Below are positions 38,548 through 48,121 of a DNA stretch of 64,000 nucleotides, one piece after another. Source of the stretch: RPQJ01 sp963731105 (GTDB lineage Bacteria > Pseudomonadota > Gammaproteobacteria > Steroidobacterales > Steroidobacteraceae); NCBI GenBank assembly GCA_963731105.1, contig CAVSUM010000020.1, positions 3,194 through 67,193 on the forward strand. The letters are read 5' to 3'. A program made the position numbers and the translations under genes. The notes under the pieces are model-generated. The model had not been told where the DNA came from. It made no database searches and saw only the letters and a list, made by a program, of their open reading frames with translations. Positions within the stretch are counted from its first letter, which is position 1; every line of letters begins with the position of its first letter.

Positions 38548-40277
38548 ATGCGATTCGACCGACTGCGGCCCTGGGCGGGACTGTGTTGCGCGATCGTGCT
38601 CGCCACGCTCGCGGCGTGTGGTGGCGGCGGGTCGGGTGACGGCTCCAGCGGCGGCTCGTCCGGTGGTGGCTCCACGGGCGGGGGCAGCCCGCCGGCAGCC
38701 CCGATCAGCAAGACCGACGCGTTCCGCTTCCTGAACCAGTCCACCTACGGCGCCACCGAGGCCGAGGTGCAGCGCCTGGTCGCGCTCGGCACGTCGGCGA
38801 CCGGCTACGGCCGCTGGATCGACGAGCAGCTGCAGCAGCCACCCTCGGTGCAGCTGCCGACGGTGCAGGCCGCGCTGCTCAATCTCGCCAACCCGGCGCA
38901 GATGATCGGCCAGCTGAACGTCGACCGGCAGGAGATCTGGTTCCGCAACTCGCTCACCGGTCCGGACCAGCTGCGCCAGCGCGTGGCGTTCGCGCTGTCC
39001 GAGATCATGGTGGTGTCGCAGCAGAGCACGCTGCAGAACATGCCGTATGCGCTCGCCGACTACTACGACCTGCTGGCGCGCGATGCGTTCGGCGACTTCC
39101 GCAAGCTGCTCGAGGACGTGACGCTGCACCCGGCGATGGGCGTCTACCTCAACATGCTCGGCAACCAGAAGCCCGACGCGACGCGCAACATCCGCCCCGA
39201 CGAGAACTACGCACGCGAGACGCTGCAGCTGTTCACCGTCGGTCTCGTCGAGCTCAACCCCGACGGCATCGGTGCGCAAGGACGCCCAGGGCCAGCCGAT
39301 CCCGACCTACGACCAGTCGGTGATCGAAGGCTTCGCCAACGTGTTCACCGGCTGGAACTACTGCGGGTGCCGCGAGCTTCGCGCAGGCCCGCCGCACGCT
39401 CGCCAACCAGGTGCTGCCGATGCAGGCCTACCCGGAGCAGCACTCGCCGCTCGCCAAGCAGTTGCTGCAGTACCCCGGCGCGGCGAAGCCCAGCCTGCCC
39501 GCGGGGCAAACCGCGCAGCAGGACCTCGCCGACGCACTCGACAACATCTTCAACCACCCGAACGTCGGGCCGTTCATCTCGAAGCAGCTGATCCAGAAGC
39601 TCGTCACCAGCAACCCGTCGCCGCAGTACGTGGCGCGCGTCACCGCCGTGTTCAACAACGACGGCACGGGCAAGCGCGGCAACCTCGGCGCGGTGGTGAA
39701 GGCGATCCTGCTCGATGCCGAAGCGCGCCCGACGACGCCCGCCGCGACCGACGGCAAGGTGAAGGAGCCGCTGCTGCGCCTGACCCAGCTGTGGCGCGCC
39801 TACGACGCCAAGGCGGCGAACGGCCAGTACCGCGTCGGCAACATCAACGCCGCGTTCGGCCAGGGGCCGCTGCAGTCGCCGTCGGTGTTCAACTTCTTCA
39901 GCCCGTTCTACGCGCCGCCCGGCGAGATCGCCGACCAGGGACTGGTCGCACCCGAGCTGCAGATCGCCACCGAGTACCTCAACACCACGGTGACCAACAC
40001 CTTCTACAACACGATTTTCTTCCGCAACTCGACCTCGGCCAACGTGCCGCCGGAAGGCGTGGTGATCGACATCACGCAGGAAGTGGCACTGGCTGCAGAT
40101 TCCGAAGCGCTGGTAAACCGTATTGCAGAGAAGCTGCTTGGCGGCCAGATCTCGCCGACGCTCAAGGCCGAGGCGAAGGCGGCGGTCGAGCGCACCGCAG
40201 CCACCAGCACCGGCCAGCGCGTGGCGGAGGCGATGTACCTCGTCGCCACCTCGCCCGAATACGTCGTGCAGCGTTGA
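38548..40277 (+). CDS. DUF1800 family lipoprotein, two frameshifts
   Basis: An exported protein of about 575 residues. The lipobox ends TLAACGGGGSG near residue 20 and a Gly/Ser-rich linker follows. FLNQSTYGATEAEVQRLVAL, LRQRVAFALSEIMVVSQ, NIRPDENYARETLQLFTVGL, FTGWNYCG and FNFFSPFYAPPGEIADQGL are the family blocks. Extra bases near 39274 and 39364 break the frame; length minus two gives 576 codons. GGGGGAGGAG lies just upstream of the ATG. DUF1800 genes are almost always paired with DUF1501, as here; function unknown, possibly linked to extracellular polymer or sulfated-substrate use. Confidence 0.88.
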
Positions 40278-40287
40278 GGAGCCCGCC

Positions 40288-41647
<1,360 letters not shown>

Positions 41648-41650
41648 ACT

Positions 41651-41687
41651 CCCTCTCCCGCTTTGCGGGAGAGGGTGGGGGAGAGGG
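41651..41687. repeat. CCCTCTCCCGC palindrome, copy 5
   Basis: CCCTCTCCCGC-TTT-GCGGGAGAGGG followed by TGGGGGAGAGGG, three bases after the DUF1501 stop. Confidence 0.85.
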
Positions 41688-41699
41688 CAGGAGCGAGCA

Positions 41700-41969
41700 A
41701 TGGCCACCGGTTGGGCCGGCGACGGCGCCGTGCAGAAGCAGATCGACGACAGCATCGACGACGCGATCAAGCGCGCCCAGGCGCAATTGCCCGCGGGGCC
41801 GAGCCTCGAGCACTGCGAGGAGTGCGGCGAGTCGATTCCCGAGGCGCGGCGGCAGGCGCTCCCGGGCGTGCGGCTGTGCGTGGCGTGCCAGGCCGAGCGA
41901 GACCGCGAGCAGGCCGCGGCCGCAGGCCCTTACAACCGCCGCGGCAGCAAGGACAGCCAGCTGCGCTGA
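41700..41969 (+). CDS. DksA/TraR-type C4 zinc-finger protein
   Basis: An 89-residue protein with CEECGESIPEARRQALPGVR then LCVACQ, the C4 zinc finger of TraR/DksA proteins, ending in a basic GPYNRRGSKDSQLR tail. The N-terminal helical part is short, as in TraR or phage DksA-like proteins that bind in the RNA polymerase secondary channel. It overlaps nothing upstream and its stop is adjacent to the convergent vapC stop. Confidence 0.85.
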   Translation: MATGWAGDGAVQKQIDDSIDDAIKRAQAQLPAGPSLEHCEECGESIPEARRQALPGVRLCVACQAERDREQAAAAGPYNRRGSKDSQLR

Positions 41970-42371
41970 TCAGGCTTTCAGCAGCTCGAAGCCCGTCAGC
42001 TTCGCCGCTTTGCGGTCGAAGGTGACGGTGTACTCGCAGCCGGCGGCGACGTTCGTCCGCGCGACCAGGCAGTCGACCAGGCCCGCTGCCGACGTCGCGA
42101 AGTCGGCGACCGCGGAGCGAACGTCCGCGGCGGACTCGATCTCGAGTTCGGCCACGTTGAGAAGAGACCGGAGAGCGGTCGCAATCTGCGAACGGTCGTA
42201 GAGATAGAGCCGCCTAAGAGCCCAAGCGGTCTCGACGACGACGACCAGCGAAACGAATCCTGGATTATCGGGTGAGCAATGCGTCGCGATGAATCGCTCG
42301 GCCGCACGCACCTGCGCGTCGTCGTCGCGGACGAGCAGGCGAAGGAGGACGTTGGTATCAACCCCAATCAT
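41970..42371 (-). CDS. vapC: VapC-type PIN domain toxin
   Basis: A 133-residue PIN protein: MIGVDTNVLLRLLVRDDD with the first catalytic Asp, VVVETAWALRRLY with the Glu, DCLVARTNVAAGCEYTVTFD and RKAAKL holding the later acidic residues. VapC toxins cleave tRNA or rRNA. It overlaps vapB by 14 bases. An upstream in-frame ATG (42389) would lie inside vapB and is less likely. Confidence 0.88.
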   Translation of the reverse strand: MIGVDTNVLLRLLVRDDDAQVRAAERFIATHCSPDNPGFVSLVVVVETAWALRRLYLYDRSQIATALRSLLNVAELEIESAADVRSAVADFATSAAGLVDCLVARTNVAAGCEYTVTFDRKAAKLTGFELLKA

Positions 42372-42618
42372 GGCCGAGTGCGTCCGCAACCGCGCCCCGC
42401 GCGATGGCCTCTTCGATCTCCTCGAGCGTTGCCTTGCGTTTCGGTGGCGGAAGAACTCCCTTCAGAGATGAGATGCTCTTGTTGATGGCGCGGAGTCTTG
42501 CGGTGCCGTCGTCCTCGACGATGAAAAGCACCCGGTCACCGGCTTTGAGGTTGAGCCTGACTCGCACGGCCTTGGGCACGGTAATCTGTCCCTTGCTGGT
42601 CATCCTGGCTTCGCTCAT
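42358..42618 (-). CDS. vapB: VapB antitoxin, AbrB/MazE fold
   Basis: An 86-residue protein. MTSKGQITVPKAVRVRLNLK then AGDRVLFIVEDDGTARLRA is the swapped-hairpin AbrB/MazE DNA-binding fold, followed by an acidic tail ATLEEIEEAIARGAVADALG that should neutralise VapC. The ATG at 42618 was kept (MSEARMTSKG); the downstream ATG of MTSKG is also possible. Together with vapC it is complete and probably functional. Confidence 0.85.
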   Translation of the reverse strand: MSEARMTSKGQITVPKAVRVRLNLKAGDRVLFIVEDDGTARLRAINKSISSLKGVLPPPKRKATLEEIEEAIARGAVADALGHDWG

Positions 42619-42850
42619 GGCGCCTTACCTAGTGGGCTGTTCCTTACTTTAGTGTAAGGCAGCCAAGATCCGGGCGCTGTCCTGCCTGGATCCTGCATCG
42701 CGGAGCACGGGGCGGCACGCTGCTAATTGCGCGGATTCATTGAGAAATGGGCCATGTCGACCGCCGCGGCATCCTTGACGGAGGTCGGCCCCTCGGGTCT
42801 AATTCCCGCCCTTCCAATGGCCCCGCCGTCCGGCCGGGCACGCCTACCGT

Positions 42851-42926
42851 GGCCAGGTAGCTCAGTTGGTAGAGCAGCGGATTGAAAATCCGCGTGTCGA
42901 TGGTTCGATTCCGTCCCTGGCCACCA
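42851..42926 (+). tRNA. tRNA-Phe(GAA)
   Basis: A 76-base tRNA. The acceptor stem GGCCAGG pairs with CCTGGCC, discriminator A, encoded CCA end. The D-arm has AGCTCAGTTGGTAGAGC, the anticodon stem-loop GCGGA-TTGAAAA-TCCGC gives anticodon GAA, and the T-arm carries GGTTCGATTCC. A toxin-antitoxin cluster begins on each side, so the tRNA may be an insertion site, but I see no clear duplication of its 3' end. Confidence 0.97.
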
Positions 42927-43226
42927 CTTCCAACTCGATGATTCGCATGCGGTTTCGGGTATCACCCGCGGACTAATTGGGGCCATTGATGGCCGACCTG
43001 CGGACTATCGGGAAGTGGGTGGGTGGTTCGACTCCTGGGCGGGGCGGGGGCCCGGGAAACTGGCGATCTGGGAACCTGGGGAGCTGGCGACGCAATGAAA
43101 CCGGCTCGACCCCCGGGCGGCCCCGGTGTCCAGTTCGGCATGGGCTCGGTCGGGCAGCACGGTTCGGCCGGCCCGCCGAAAACTCGTACCTGGCCTTCGA
43201 CTTGCTCTCGCCGAACCGTAGCAAAT
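42927..43226. other. Gene-free stretch after tRNA-Phe
   Basis: Three hundred bases, strongly G-rich, with no supported coding frame. From 43141 to 43215 it contains one copy of a 75-base repeat also present at 44684-44757. No tRNA fragment, integrase or terminator was recognised. Confidence 0.6.
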
Positions 43227-43254
43227 TTGACTGTATACGGCAGAGCCGTATAAT
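43227..43254 (+). promoter_or_regulatory. Promoter/operator of RelE-HTH module
   Basis: TTGACT (43227-43232), 16-base spacer, TATAAT (43249-43254). Between and overlapping the -10, TATACGGC-AGA-GCCGTATA forms a perfect 8-bp inverted repeat at 43234-43252. The ATG follows six bases after TATAAT, so the transcript should begin at or next to the start codon (leaderless). The palindrome is probably bound by the antitoxin. Confidence 0.8.
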
Positions 43255-43260
43255 TGCCCG

Positions 43261-43581
43261 ATGTTCAGTTTCATCGAGACGCGGCTGTTTACCAAGCTCG
43301 TGCTCGAGTACCTGAGCGATCAGGAGTACGGCTCACTGCAGCAGGCTCTGATTAAGGATCCCGACGCGGGCCCAGTGATACCGGGCTCAGGCGGGGTACG
43401 AAAGCTCAGATGGGCTGCGCCGGGCCGAGGTAAGCGCGGTGGCTATCGGATCATTTACTACGTCAAGAGGGCCAAAGGCGTGATCTGGCTGCTGACGATG
43501 TACCCAAAGAACGTTGCGGAGAACATTCCCGCGGTGGTGCTCAGGCGAATTCGCCAGGAAGTGGATGATGGCCAAGGCTAA
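43261..43581 (+). CDS. RelE-family toxin (HigB-1/PF06296-like)
   Basis: A 106-residue basic protein: MFSFIETRLFTKLVLEYLSD, then GSGGVRKLRWAAPGRGKRGG, and YRIIYYVKRAKGVIWLLTMY with PKNVAENIPA. The GGVRKLRW and YRIIYY blocks are typical of RelE-superfamily toxins paired with NadS-type antitoxins. It overlaps the antitoxin gene by 17 bases and has no leader for a ribosome-binding site. Intact. Confidence 0.88.
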   Translation: MFSFIETRLFTKLVLEYLSDQEYGSLQQALIKDPDAGPVIPGSGGVRKLRWAAPGRGKRGGYRIIYYVKRAKGVIWLLTMYPKNVAENIPAVVLRRIRQEVDDGQG

Positions 43582-43840
43582 GCGAAATATCGGGCAAGAG
43601 ATTCTGGACGGCTTGCGCGAACTCAAGGGCGGCGAGTACGGCCGCGTAATCAACGTTCCGGACGTCGTCGGTATTCGAGAGAAGACTGGCTTGTCGCAGG
43701 CGCGCTTTGCGGCGCTCCTCGGTGTCTCGGTGCGCACTCTGCAGGACTGGGAGCAGGGTCGCCGCGCTCCGTCGGGTGCAGCCCGTACACTGCTCATGGT
43801 TGCAGATCGCAATCCCCGCGCGCTGCTTGACGTCGCCTGA
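43565..43840 (+). CDS. NadS/HigA-like helix-turn-helix antitoxin
   Basis: A 91-residue protein: IGQEILDGLRELKGGEYGRV, then REKTGLSQARFAALLGVSVR and TLQDWEQGRRAPSGAARTLL, an XRE-type helix-turn-helix with the WEQG signature of NadS/HigA. It is the partner of the RelE-like toxin, and probably binds the palindrome at 43234. Two ATGs (43565 and 43568) are possible. Confidence 0.88.
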   Translation: MMAKAKRNIGQEILDGLRELKGGEYGRVINVPDVVGIREKTGLSQARFAALLGVSVRTLQDWEQGRRAPSGAARTLLMVADRNPRALLDVA

Positions 43841-43948
43841 GCAACCAAGGATCGAAGTCGACGGCTCGGTGGCACCAAGCGCCGCCAGCAGGCGGACATC
43901 GAGCGGGCCAAGGCATTGCACGCCGAGTACAAGAAGCGAAAGAGGTAA
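43841..43948 (+). pseudogene. HigB-type toxin C-terminal remnant
   Basis: Thirty-five codons directly after the antitoxin stop, with no start codon, reading RRLGGTKRRQQADIERAKAL then HAEYKKRKR. GG-TK--Q--DI--AK is the C-terminal end of PF05973-type (phage Gp49-like/HigB) toxins. The remaining N-terminal two thirds are missing. It leads into the next antitoxin at 43954, so that antitoxin has lost its toxin. Confidence 0.6.
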
Positions 43949-43953
43949 GGAGC

Positions 43954-44286
43954 ATGGCACTCACTCGCGATTTCAAGAAAACCGTCGTCGCTCGAGTCGA
44001 GCGCGACCCCGCGTTTGCCAAGGCGCTCCTGGATGAGGCGGCAACACTATTCCTGAGTGGCGAGCCTGAGACGGCGCGTCTCATTCTGCGCGATCTTGTG
44101 AACGCGACCTTGGGGTTCGAACAGCTGGCCAAGCTCACGGATACTCCGAGCAAGAGCCTTCACCGAATGCTGTCGCCCAAGGGCAATCCGATCATGGATA
44201 ACCTGGCCGCGATCTTCGGCGCCCTAAGGAAGCGTCTCAAGGTGGGCATCAAGGCTCATACGGTCGATTTGCGGAAAATGGCGTAG
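43954..44286 (+). CDS. HTH addiction-module antitoxin (HigA-2-like), toxin deleted
   Basis: A 110-residue protein: MALTRDFKKTVVARVERDPA, FLSGEPETARLILRDLVNAT, then LAKLTDTPSKSLHRMLSPKG with NPIMDNLAAIFGALRKRL, the typical helix-turn-helix of the addiction-module antidote family, whose toxins belong to PF05973. The matching toxin upstream is reduced to a 35-codon remnant. AAGGAG lies just before the ATG. Confidence 0.8.
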   Translation: MALTRDFKKTVVARVERDPAFAKALLDEAATLFLSGEPETARLILRDLVNATLGFEQLAKLTDTPSKSLHRMLSPKGNPIMDNLAAIFGALRKRLKVGIKAHTVDLRKMA

Positions 44287-44293
44287 CACGACC

Positions 44294-44644
44294 GTGGCGC
44301 TATCGGAGTTTGAGCTGGCGCGGGTACAGCGGGCCATGGATGCCTTGATGCAGCTGCGCCGGCCTCCGCCGGATGTTCGTCAGAAGCTGGACCTCGGCTT
44401 CCGCGTCACGGGGCAAAGCGTTGAGATTTTCGAGATCCGCCCCGCCTGGCGCGGACCGGCCGACGAGAAACACGAAGAGGCCGTGGCGAAGGCAACCTAC
44501 GTGAGGACCCGCGGCGTCTGGCGAGTGTTCTGGCAACGTCGCGATCTGAAGTGGCACGGCTATGAGCCCAGACCTGAGGTGAACTCGATCGATGAGTTCG
44601 CTTCACTGGTGGCGGCGGATACGCATGCCTGCTTCTTCGGGTGA
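44294..44644 (+). CDS. DUF3024 family protein
   Basis: A 116-residue protein with a GTG start, MALSEFELARVQRAMDALMQ, RPPPDVRQKLDLGFRVTGQS and RGVWRVFWQRRDLKWHGYEP. The WRVFW-R-DLKWH-YEP block is the DUF3024 signature. Function unknown; such genes often occur beside toxin-antitoxin modules and in mobile cassettes. It starts seven bases after the antitoxin stop, so it belongs to the same transcript. Confidence 0.75.
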   Translation: MALSEFELARVQRAMDALMQLRRPPPDVRQKLDLGFRVTGQSVEIFEIRPAWRGPADEKHEEAVAKATYVRTRGVWRVFWQRRDLKWHGYEPRPEVNSIDEFASLVAADTHACFFG

Positions 44645-44683
44645 GCGGAAGAAGCCTGTGGTCGATCACCGCCGCTGGGGTTC

Positions 44684-44757
44684 GGAGTAGGCTCGGTTGG
44701 ACAGGGCGGTTTGGTCGCTCCCGCGGAAACTCGTTCCCAATCTTCGGCCTACTCGGC
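44684..44757. repeat. 75-base dispersed repeat (second copy; first at 43141-43215)
   Basis: GGCTCGGTTGGACAGGGCGG and GGAAACTCGTTCCC align with the stretch at 43141, about 70 percent identity by eye. The copies flank the segment RelE-HTH-remnant-antitoxin-DUF3024. GAGTAGGC at its left and GCCTACTC at its right are inverted repeats. Confidence 0.45.
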
Positions 44758-44790
44758 ATCAGAGTGTTGCATTTCAGGCCATCGCCCCTA

Positions 44791-44814
44791 AAATGACCAA
44801 GTAAGTGGTCATTT
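44791..44814. promoter_or_regulatory. Phd operator
   Basis: AAATGACCA-AGTAAG-TGGTCATTT, a perfect 9-bp inverted repeat with a six-base spacer, 14 bases before the antitoxin ATG. The expected binding site for Phd/YefM antitoxins. Confidence 0.8.
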
Positions 44815-44828
44815 GTGTGAATGCAGTC

Positions 44829-45071
44829 ATGTCGCAAATCAATCTTGCTGAAGCCAAGGCGCGCTTGAGCGAATTGGTCGATCGCGCTGCGGCCGGGGAG
44901 CGCATTGTCATCACCAAGCGTGGTAAGCCCGTCCTCGAGATGGTGAAGCCGCGATCGCCGCCACAGCGTATCGACCCTAAGGCCCTGCGCAGATTAACCG
45001 CCGGGCTGCCGCGGCAGAAGCAGGGTGCGGCCGAGGCACTGCGCGAGTTGCGCGACCAGGCACGCTACTGA
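44829..45071 (+). CDS. Phd/YefM-family antitoxin
   Basis: An 80-residue protein: MSQINLAEAKARLSELVDRA then AAGERIVITKRGKPVLEMVK, the Phd/YefM DNA-binding fold, followed by a flexible arginine-rich tail QGAAEALRELRDQARY. It overlaps the toxin start by one base (TGATG). Its partner is a PIN protein, a common combination. Confidence 0.9.
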   Translation: MSQINLAEAKARLSELVDRAAAGERIVITKRGKPVLEMVKPRSPPQRIDPKALRRLTAGLPRQKQGAAEALRELRDQARY

Positions 45072-45499
45072 TGCAGTACGTCGATACCAGCCTGCTGGTT
45101 GCCGCGCTGCTCAACGAGAAGGGCACGGCGGTGGCACAGCGCTGGCTCGGCGACCAGCCCGCCGGCGAACTCGCTGTCAGCGACTGGGTGATCACCGAGT
45201 TTTCCGCGGCGCTGTCGATGAAGTTGCGCACTGGAGATTTGGAGCCGCCGCAACGCAACGAGGTTCTGGCGTTCTTCACCCGGCTGACGGAGGCCTCCTT
45301 TCATGTGCTGCCCGTGTCGCGCCAGGACTTCCAGACCGCGGCACGCTTCGCTGACCAGTACTCGACCGGTCTTCGTGCCGGCGATGCTCTGCACCTCGCC
45401 ATTGCCTCACATCATGGCGCCAGTCTGTACACGCTGGACAAACGTCTCGTCGAGATAGGCCAGGCGCTTGGAGTCGATGCGGCGTTGGTTGGAGGCTGA
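45071..45499 (+). CDS. vapC: VapC-type PIN toxin
   Basis: A 142-residue PIN nuclease: MQYVDTSLLVAALLNEKGTA with the first catalytic Asp, VSDWVITEFSAALSMKLRTG with the Glu, RAGDALHLAIASHHGASLYT with the third acid and LDKRLVE at the end. Intact and coupled to the Phd-like antitoxin. Probably acts on tRNA or rRNA. Confidence 0.9.
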   Translation: MQYVDTSLLVAALLNEKGTAVAQRWLGDQPAGELAVSDWVITEFSAALSMKLRTGDLEPPQRNEVLAFFTRLTEASFHVLPVSRQDFQTAARFADQYSTGLRAGDALHLAIASHHGASLYTLDKRLVEIGQALGVDAALVGG

Positions 45500-45565
45500 G
45501 CGTCCGACGTCCCCCCACTCTCGAGTAGTCGAGCTGTATAGAGCCTGACGCCCCGCCTGACGCCT

Positions 45566-45856
45566 TCAGGCCGCCCTATTCGATGCGGACATTCGCTGGA
45601 CCCGCGGTGGGCGTTTGCGCGCATGCCAGAGGTCGTGGTTCGTCTGCATGTTTAGCCACATCTCGGCGCTGGTTCCAAGTGCCCCCTCGAGGCGCAGCGC
45701 CATCGATGCGCTGACGCCGGCACGGCCGTTCAGCAGCGCGGACAGAGCCTGCCGGGTAACGCCGAGGCGCTTGGCGACCTCACCGATCGAAACTCCCTCG
45801 GGGAGATACTCGCGGAGGACCTCGCCGGGGTGCGCAGGGTTGTGCATGTTGCTCAT
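45566..45856 (-). CDS. higA: HigA-type antitoxin, toxin deleted
   Basis: A 96-residue protein: MSNMHNPAHPGEVLREYLPE, then GVSIGEVAKRLGVTRQALSA and LLNGRAGVSASMALRLEGAL, the HigA helix-turn-helix, with the family end AEMWLNMQTNHDLWHARK. Upstream only the last few codons of higB survive. A related intact pair lies at 49902-50508. Confidence 0.88.
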   Translation of the reverse strand: MSNMHNPAHPGEVLREYLPEGVSIGEVAKRLGVTRQALSALLNGRAGVSASMALRLEGALGTSAEMWLNMQTNHDLWHARKRPPRVQRMSASNRAA

Positions 45857-45868
45857 GGAAGTTGCTTG

Positions 45869-45889
45869 TCAGTGGTAGTCGAGCTGCGC
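45869..45889 (-). pseudogene. higB 3' remnant
   Basis: The last codons A-Q-L-D-Y-H and a stop, 12 bases before the HigA start, match the usual DYH end of HigB toxins (compare VDYQDYH at 50230). The rest of the gene is missing; the sequence changes into unrelated DNA at about 45890. Confidence 0.5.
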
Positions 45890-45911
45890 GATGAACCGGG
45901 ACCTGCACGGC

Positions 45912-45956
45912 GCGTGCATCGAAAATTACCAGAGCATCCTCAGCGTGCTTGCGTGA
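45912..45956 (+). pseudogene. 3' fragment of a lytic-transglycosylase-like gene
   Basis: Reads CIENYQSILSVLA and stop, almost the end of the protein at 54716-56175 (YIEKYQSILGVFE). CATCGAAAA-TACCAGAGCATCCTC is shared at the nucleotide level. It overlaps the 3' end of the CocE gene and lies right at the higB deletion point, so it marks an old rearrangement. Confidence 0.6.
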
Positions 45957-47868
45957 GATTCCTCGTGCTGACCACCGGCAGTTCGACGTAACTCGCCTGC
46001 CCGGGCGCAAGCCAGATGCGGTGAGTCGCGCTGCGGTAAGTCGCGGGATCGGCCTTGGCGATGCTCTCGACGAAGGTCTGCGGGTTGCGGTCGTAAAGTG
46101 GGAACCAGCTCGACTGCACCTGGACCATGATTCGATGCCCCGGCAGGAAAGTATGGTTGGCCTCGGGCATGCGCACCCGGTACCGCGCGACCACTCCTGG
46201 CTCGCTGGGCTGCGGGTGCTCCGGGCTCTCGCGATAGCGACCGCGCAGGATGTCGGCCGACACCATGAGCTGATAGCCGCCCAGTTCAGGCTGGGCACGC
46301 ACTTCCGGCGGAAACACGTCGATCAGCTTGACCACCCAGTCCGCGTCGGTGCCGGTGGTGGAGGCGAACAGCGTGGCCGCCACTGCACCGCTGATGCTGA
46401 GGGCTTCGGTCAACGGCTCGGTGACGAACACCAGCACGTCCGTCCGATCGGCGAACGGCCGCTGGTCGTCGACCAGCCAGCGGCCCCAGCTCGAATCGGC
46501 GTGATACATCGGTAGCACCGGTCGCACGCGGTAAGGCACCGGCTTCGCGGGATCGGACACATACTCTGCATAGGGCTGGGCGGCCGCAGCCGCGTCTGGC
46601 TCCGCAAAGCGCAGGCCGCCGCCCGGCTGCAGGTGCAATCGCGTGGCCGACACTGCGCCGTCTGCTGGCCAGCTCTGCCAGGCGCGCCACTTCCTCTGCC
46701 CCGTGTCGAAGGCGAGGACCGGCGGGATCGGGCTCGCGGGCGCCTCACCCTTCAGGTGCAGGTTCCAGAAGGGCAGCAGGACATTCTCCCGAAACCACAG
46801 GCTGGTGTCGGCGTTCCACTTGAGCGCGCCCAGCTCCGAGCCCTCGCCCTGTGACTGCCCGTGGCTCCAGGGACCAACCACCAGGTGCACCTGCGTGTTG
46901 TCGACATCCTTGGCCTCCAGCGATCGGTAGGCCGCGATCCCGCCGAAGTTGTCTTCCTGGTCGAAGAGTCCGTGCACGACCAGCGTCGGCACCCGCAACG
47001 GTCGTGCGGCGAGGATGTCCTGCACCGCCTGGCCACGCCAGAACGCGTTGTAGGTCGGGTTGTCGACGACCTTGCGCCAGGTCGGCAGCGGGTCGGCCTT
47101 GTAGCGACGGGCGACCGCCTCGGCAGATCCGGCCGACAGGTAGGCCTCGTACAGGTCGCGGTAGCCGTACGGCACCTGATGGTCGCTGCTCTTGTTCGAC
47201 CCCATCTCGTAGATCCACTCGAGCATGGTCTGGCGGAACGCGCCGTTGTGATAGAAGTCGTCGCCGATCCAGCCGTCGACCATCGGGTACATCGGCACTG
47301 CCGCCTTGAGCGCCGGGTGCGGATCGACGAGGCCCATCAGCGTGAGCCAGCCGCCGTATGAGACGCCGGTGAGCCCGACGCGGCCGTTGTTCCCCTCGAC
47401 GTTCTGCAGCAGCCACTCGATGGTGTCGTACGTGTCGGTCGTGTGATCCACCTTGCGGCGATTGAGTTCGCCGCGCAACGGCAGCGTCATCACGTAGTCG
47501 CCTTTGCTGTCGAACCGGCCGCGCACGTCCTGGTAGACGCGGATGTAACCGGCCTCGAGCAGCGGCTCGTCGGCCGGCGGCAGCACCATCGCGGCGTGCG
47601 GACTGCTCGACTTGGTCGTGGCCTTCTTCGCCCCGTAGGGCGTGCGCGTGAGGATGATCGGCGCCGCCGTCGCGCCCTTCGGGATGACGACCACGGCGCG
47701 CAGCTTCACGCCGTCGCGCATCGGGATCATCACTTCGCGCCGCTCGTGGTCGAACTCCGCCGTGACCGGCGAGAAGTCCTTCGGGATTTCGGTCTGCGCC
47801 AAAGCGCTGCTCGCGACCAGCGTGGCCGCGACGACAACCAGCATCAGCAGCGGTGGTCCGGACTTCAT
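45940..47868 (-). CDS. CocE/NonD (X-Pro dipeptidyl-peptidase S15) hydrolase, exported
   Basis: A 642-residue alpha/beta hydrolase with a signal peptide ending ASSALAQ near residue 25. YQDVRGRFDSKGDYV is the S15 signature, GLTGVSYGGWLTL holds the nucleophilic Ser, VVHGLFDQEDNFGG the Asp, and VVGPWSHGQS the His. The C-terminal third is the jelly-roll domain (LPMYHADSSWGRWL, MPEANHTFLPGHRIMVQVQS). Relatives hydrolyse acyl esters, beta-lactam side chains or dipeptides. Which one cannot be told. The frame is intact. Confidence 0.9.
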   Translation of the reverse strand: MKSGPPLLMLVVVAATLVASSALAQTEIPKDFSPVTAEFDHERREVMIPMRDGVKLRAVVVIPKGATAAPIILTRTPYGAKKATTKSSSPHAAMVLPPADEPLLEAGYIRVYQDVRGRFDSKGDYVMTLPLRGELNRRKVDHTTDTYDTIEWLLQNVEGNNGRVGLTGVSYGGWLTLMGLVDPHPALKAAVPMYPMVDGWIGDDFYHNGAFRQTMLEWIYEMGSNKSSDHQVPYGYRDLYEAYLSAGSAEAVARRYKADPLPTWRKVVDNPTYNAFWRGQAVQDILAARPLRVPTLVVHGLFDQEDNFGGIAAYRSLEAKDVDNTQVHLVVGPWSHGQSQGEGSELGALKWNADTSLWFRENVLLPFWNLHLKGEAPASPIPPVLAFDTGQRKWRAWQSWPADGAVSATRLHLQPGGGLRFAEPDAAAAAQPYAEYVSDPAKPVPYRVRPVLPMYHADSSWGRWLVDDQRPFADRTDVLVFVTEPLTEALSISGAVAATLFASTTGTDADWVVKLIDVFPPEVRAQPELGGYQLMVSADILRGRYRESPEHPQPSEPGVVARYRVRMPEANHTFLPGHRIMVQVQSSWFPLYDRNPQTFVESIAKADPATYRSATHRIWLAPGQASYVELPVVSTRNLTQAR

Positions 47869-48121
47869 CTTCAGCGCCTCATGTGCGCCAGAACCGCTGG
47901 CGCGCGTCGCGAGACGATACAGGCTATCCCGGGGTCCGTGCTGATTTCAGCAGGGGGCGAATCGAGCCGTCGCATCGCGTGAACCCGCGCGAACTTCGTT
48001 GCCGACATCCACGATACGAACGTCCGCTGCACTGGCGGACACTGATCGTACGATCAGGTCCTGGCCGATTGGAATGCCTGGGCCTGCTCGTCGGATTGGA
48101 GCGCACCGAGGAGGGATTCTC

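Noticed and set aside
43141..44757. Integron attC sites next to the toxin-antitoxin genes
   Set aside because: No RYYYAAC/GTTRRRY core pairs and no integrase were found; the repeats share only general similarity.
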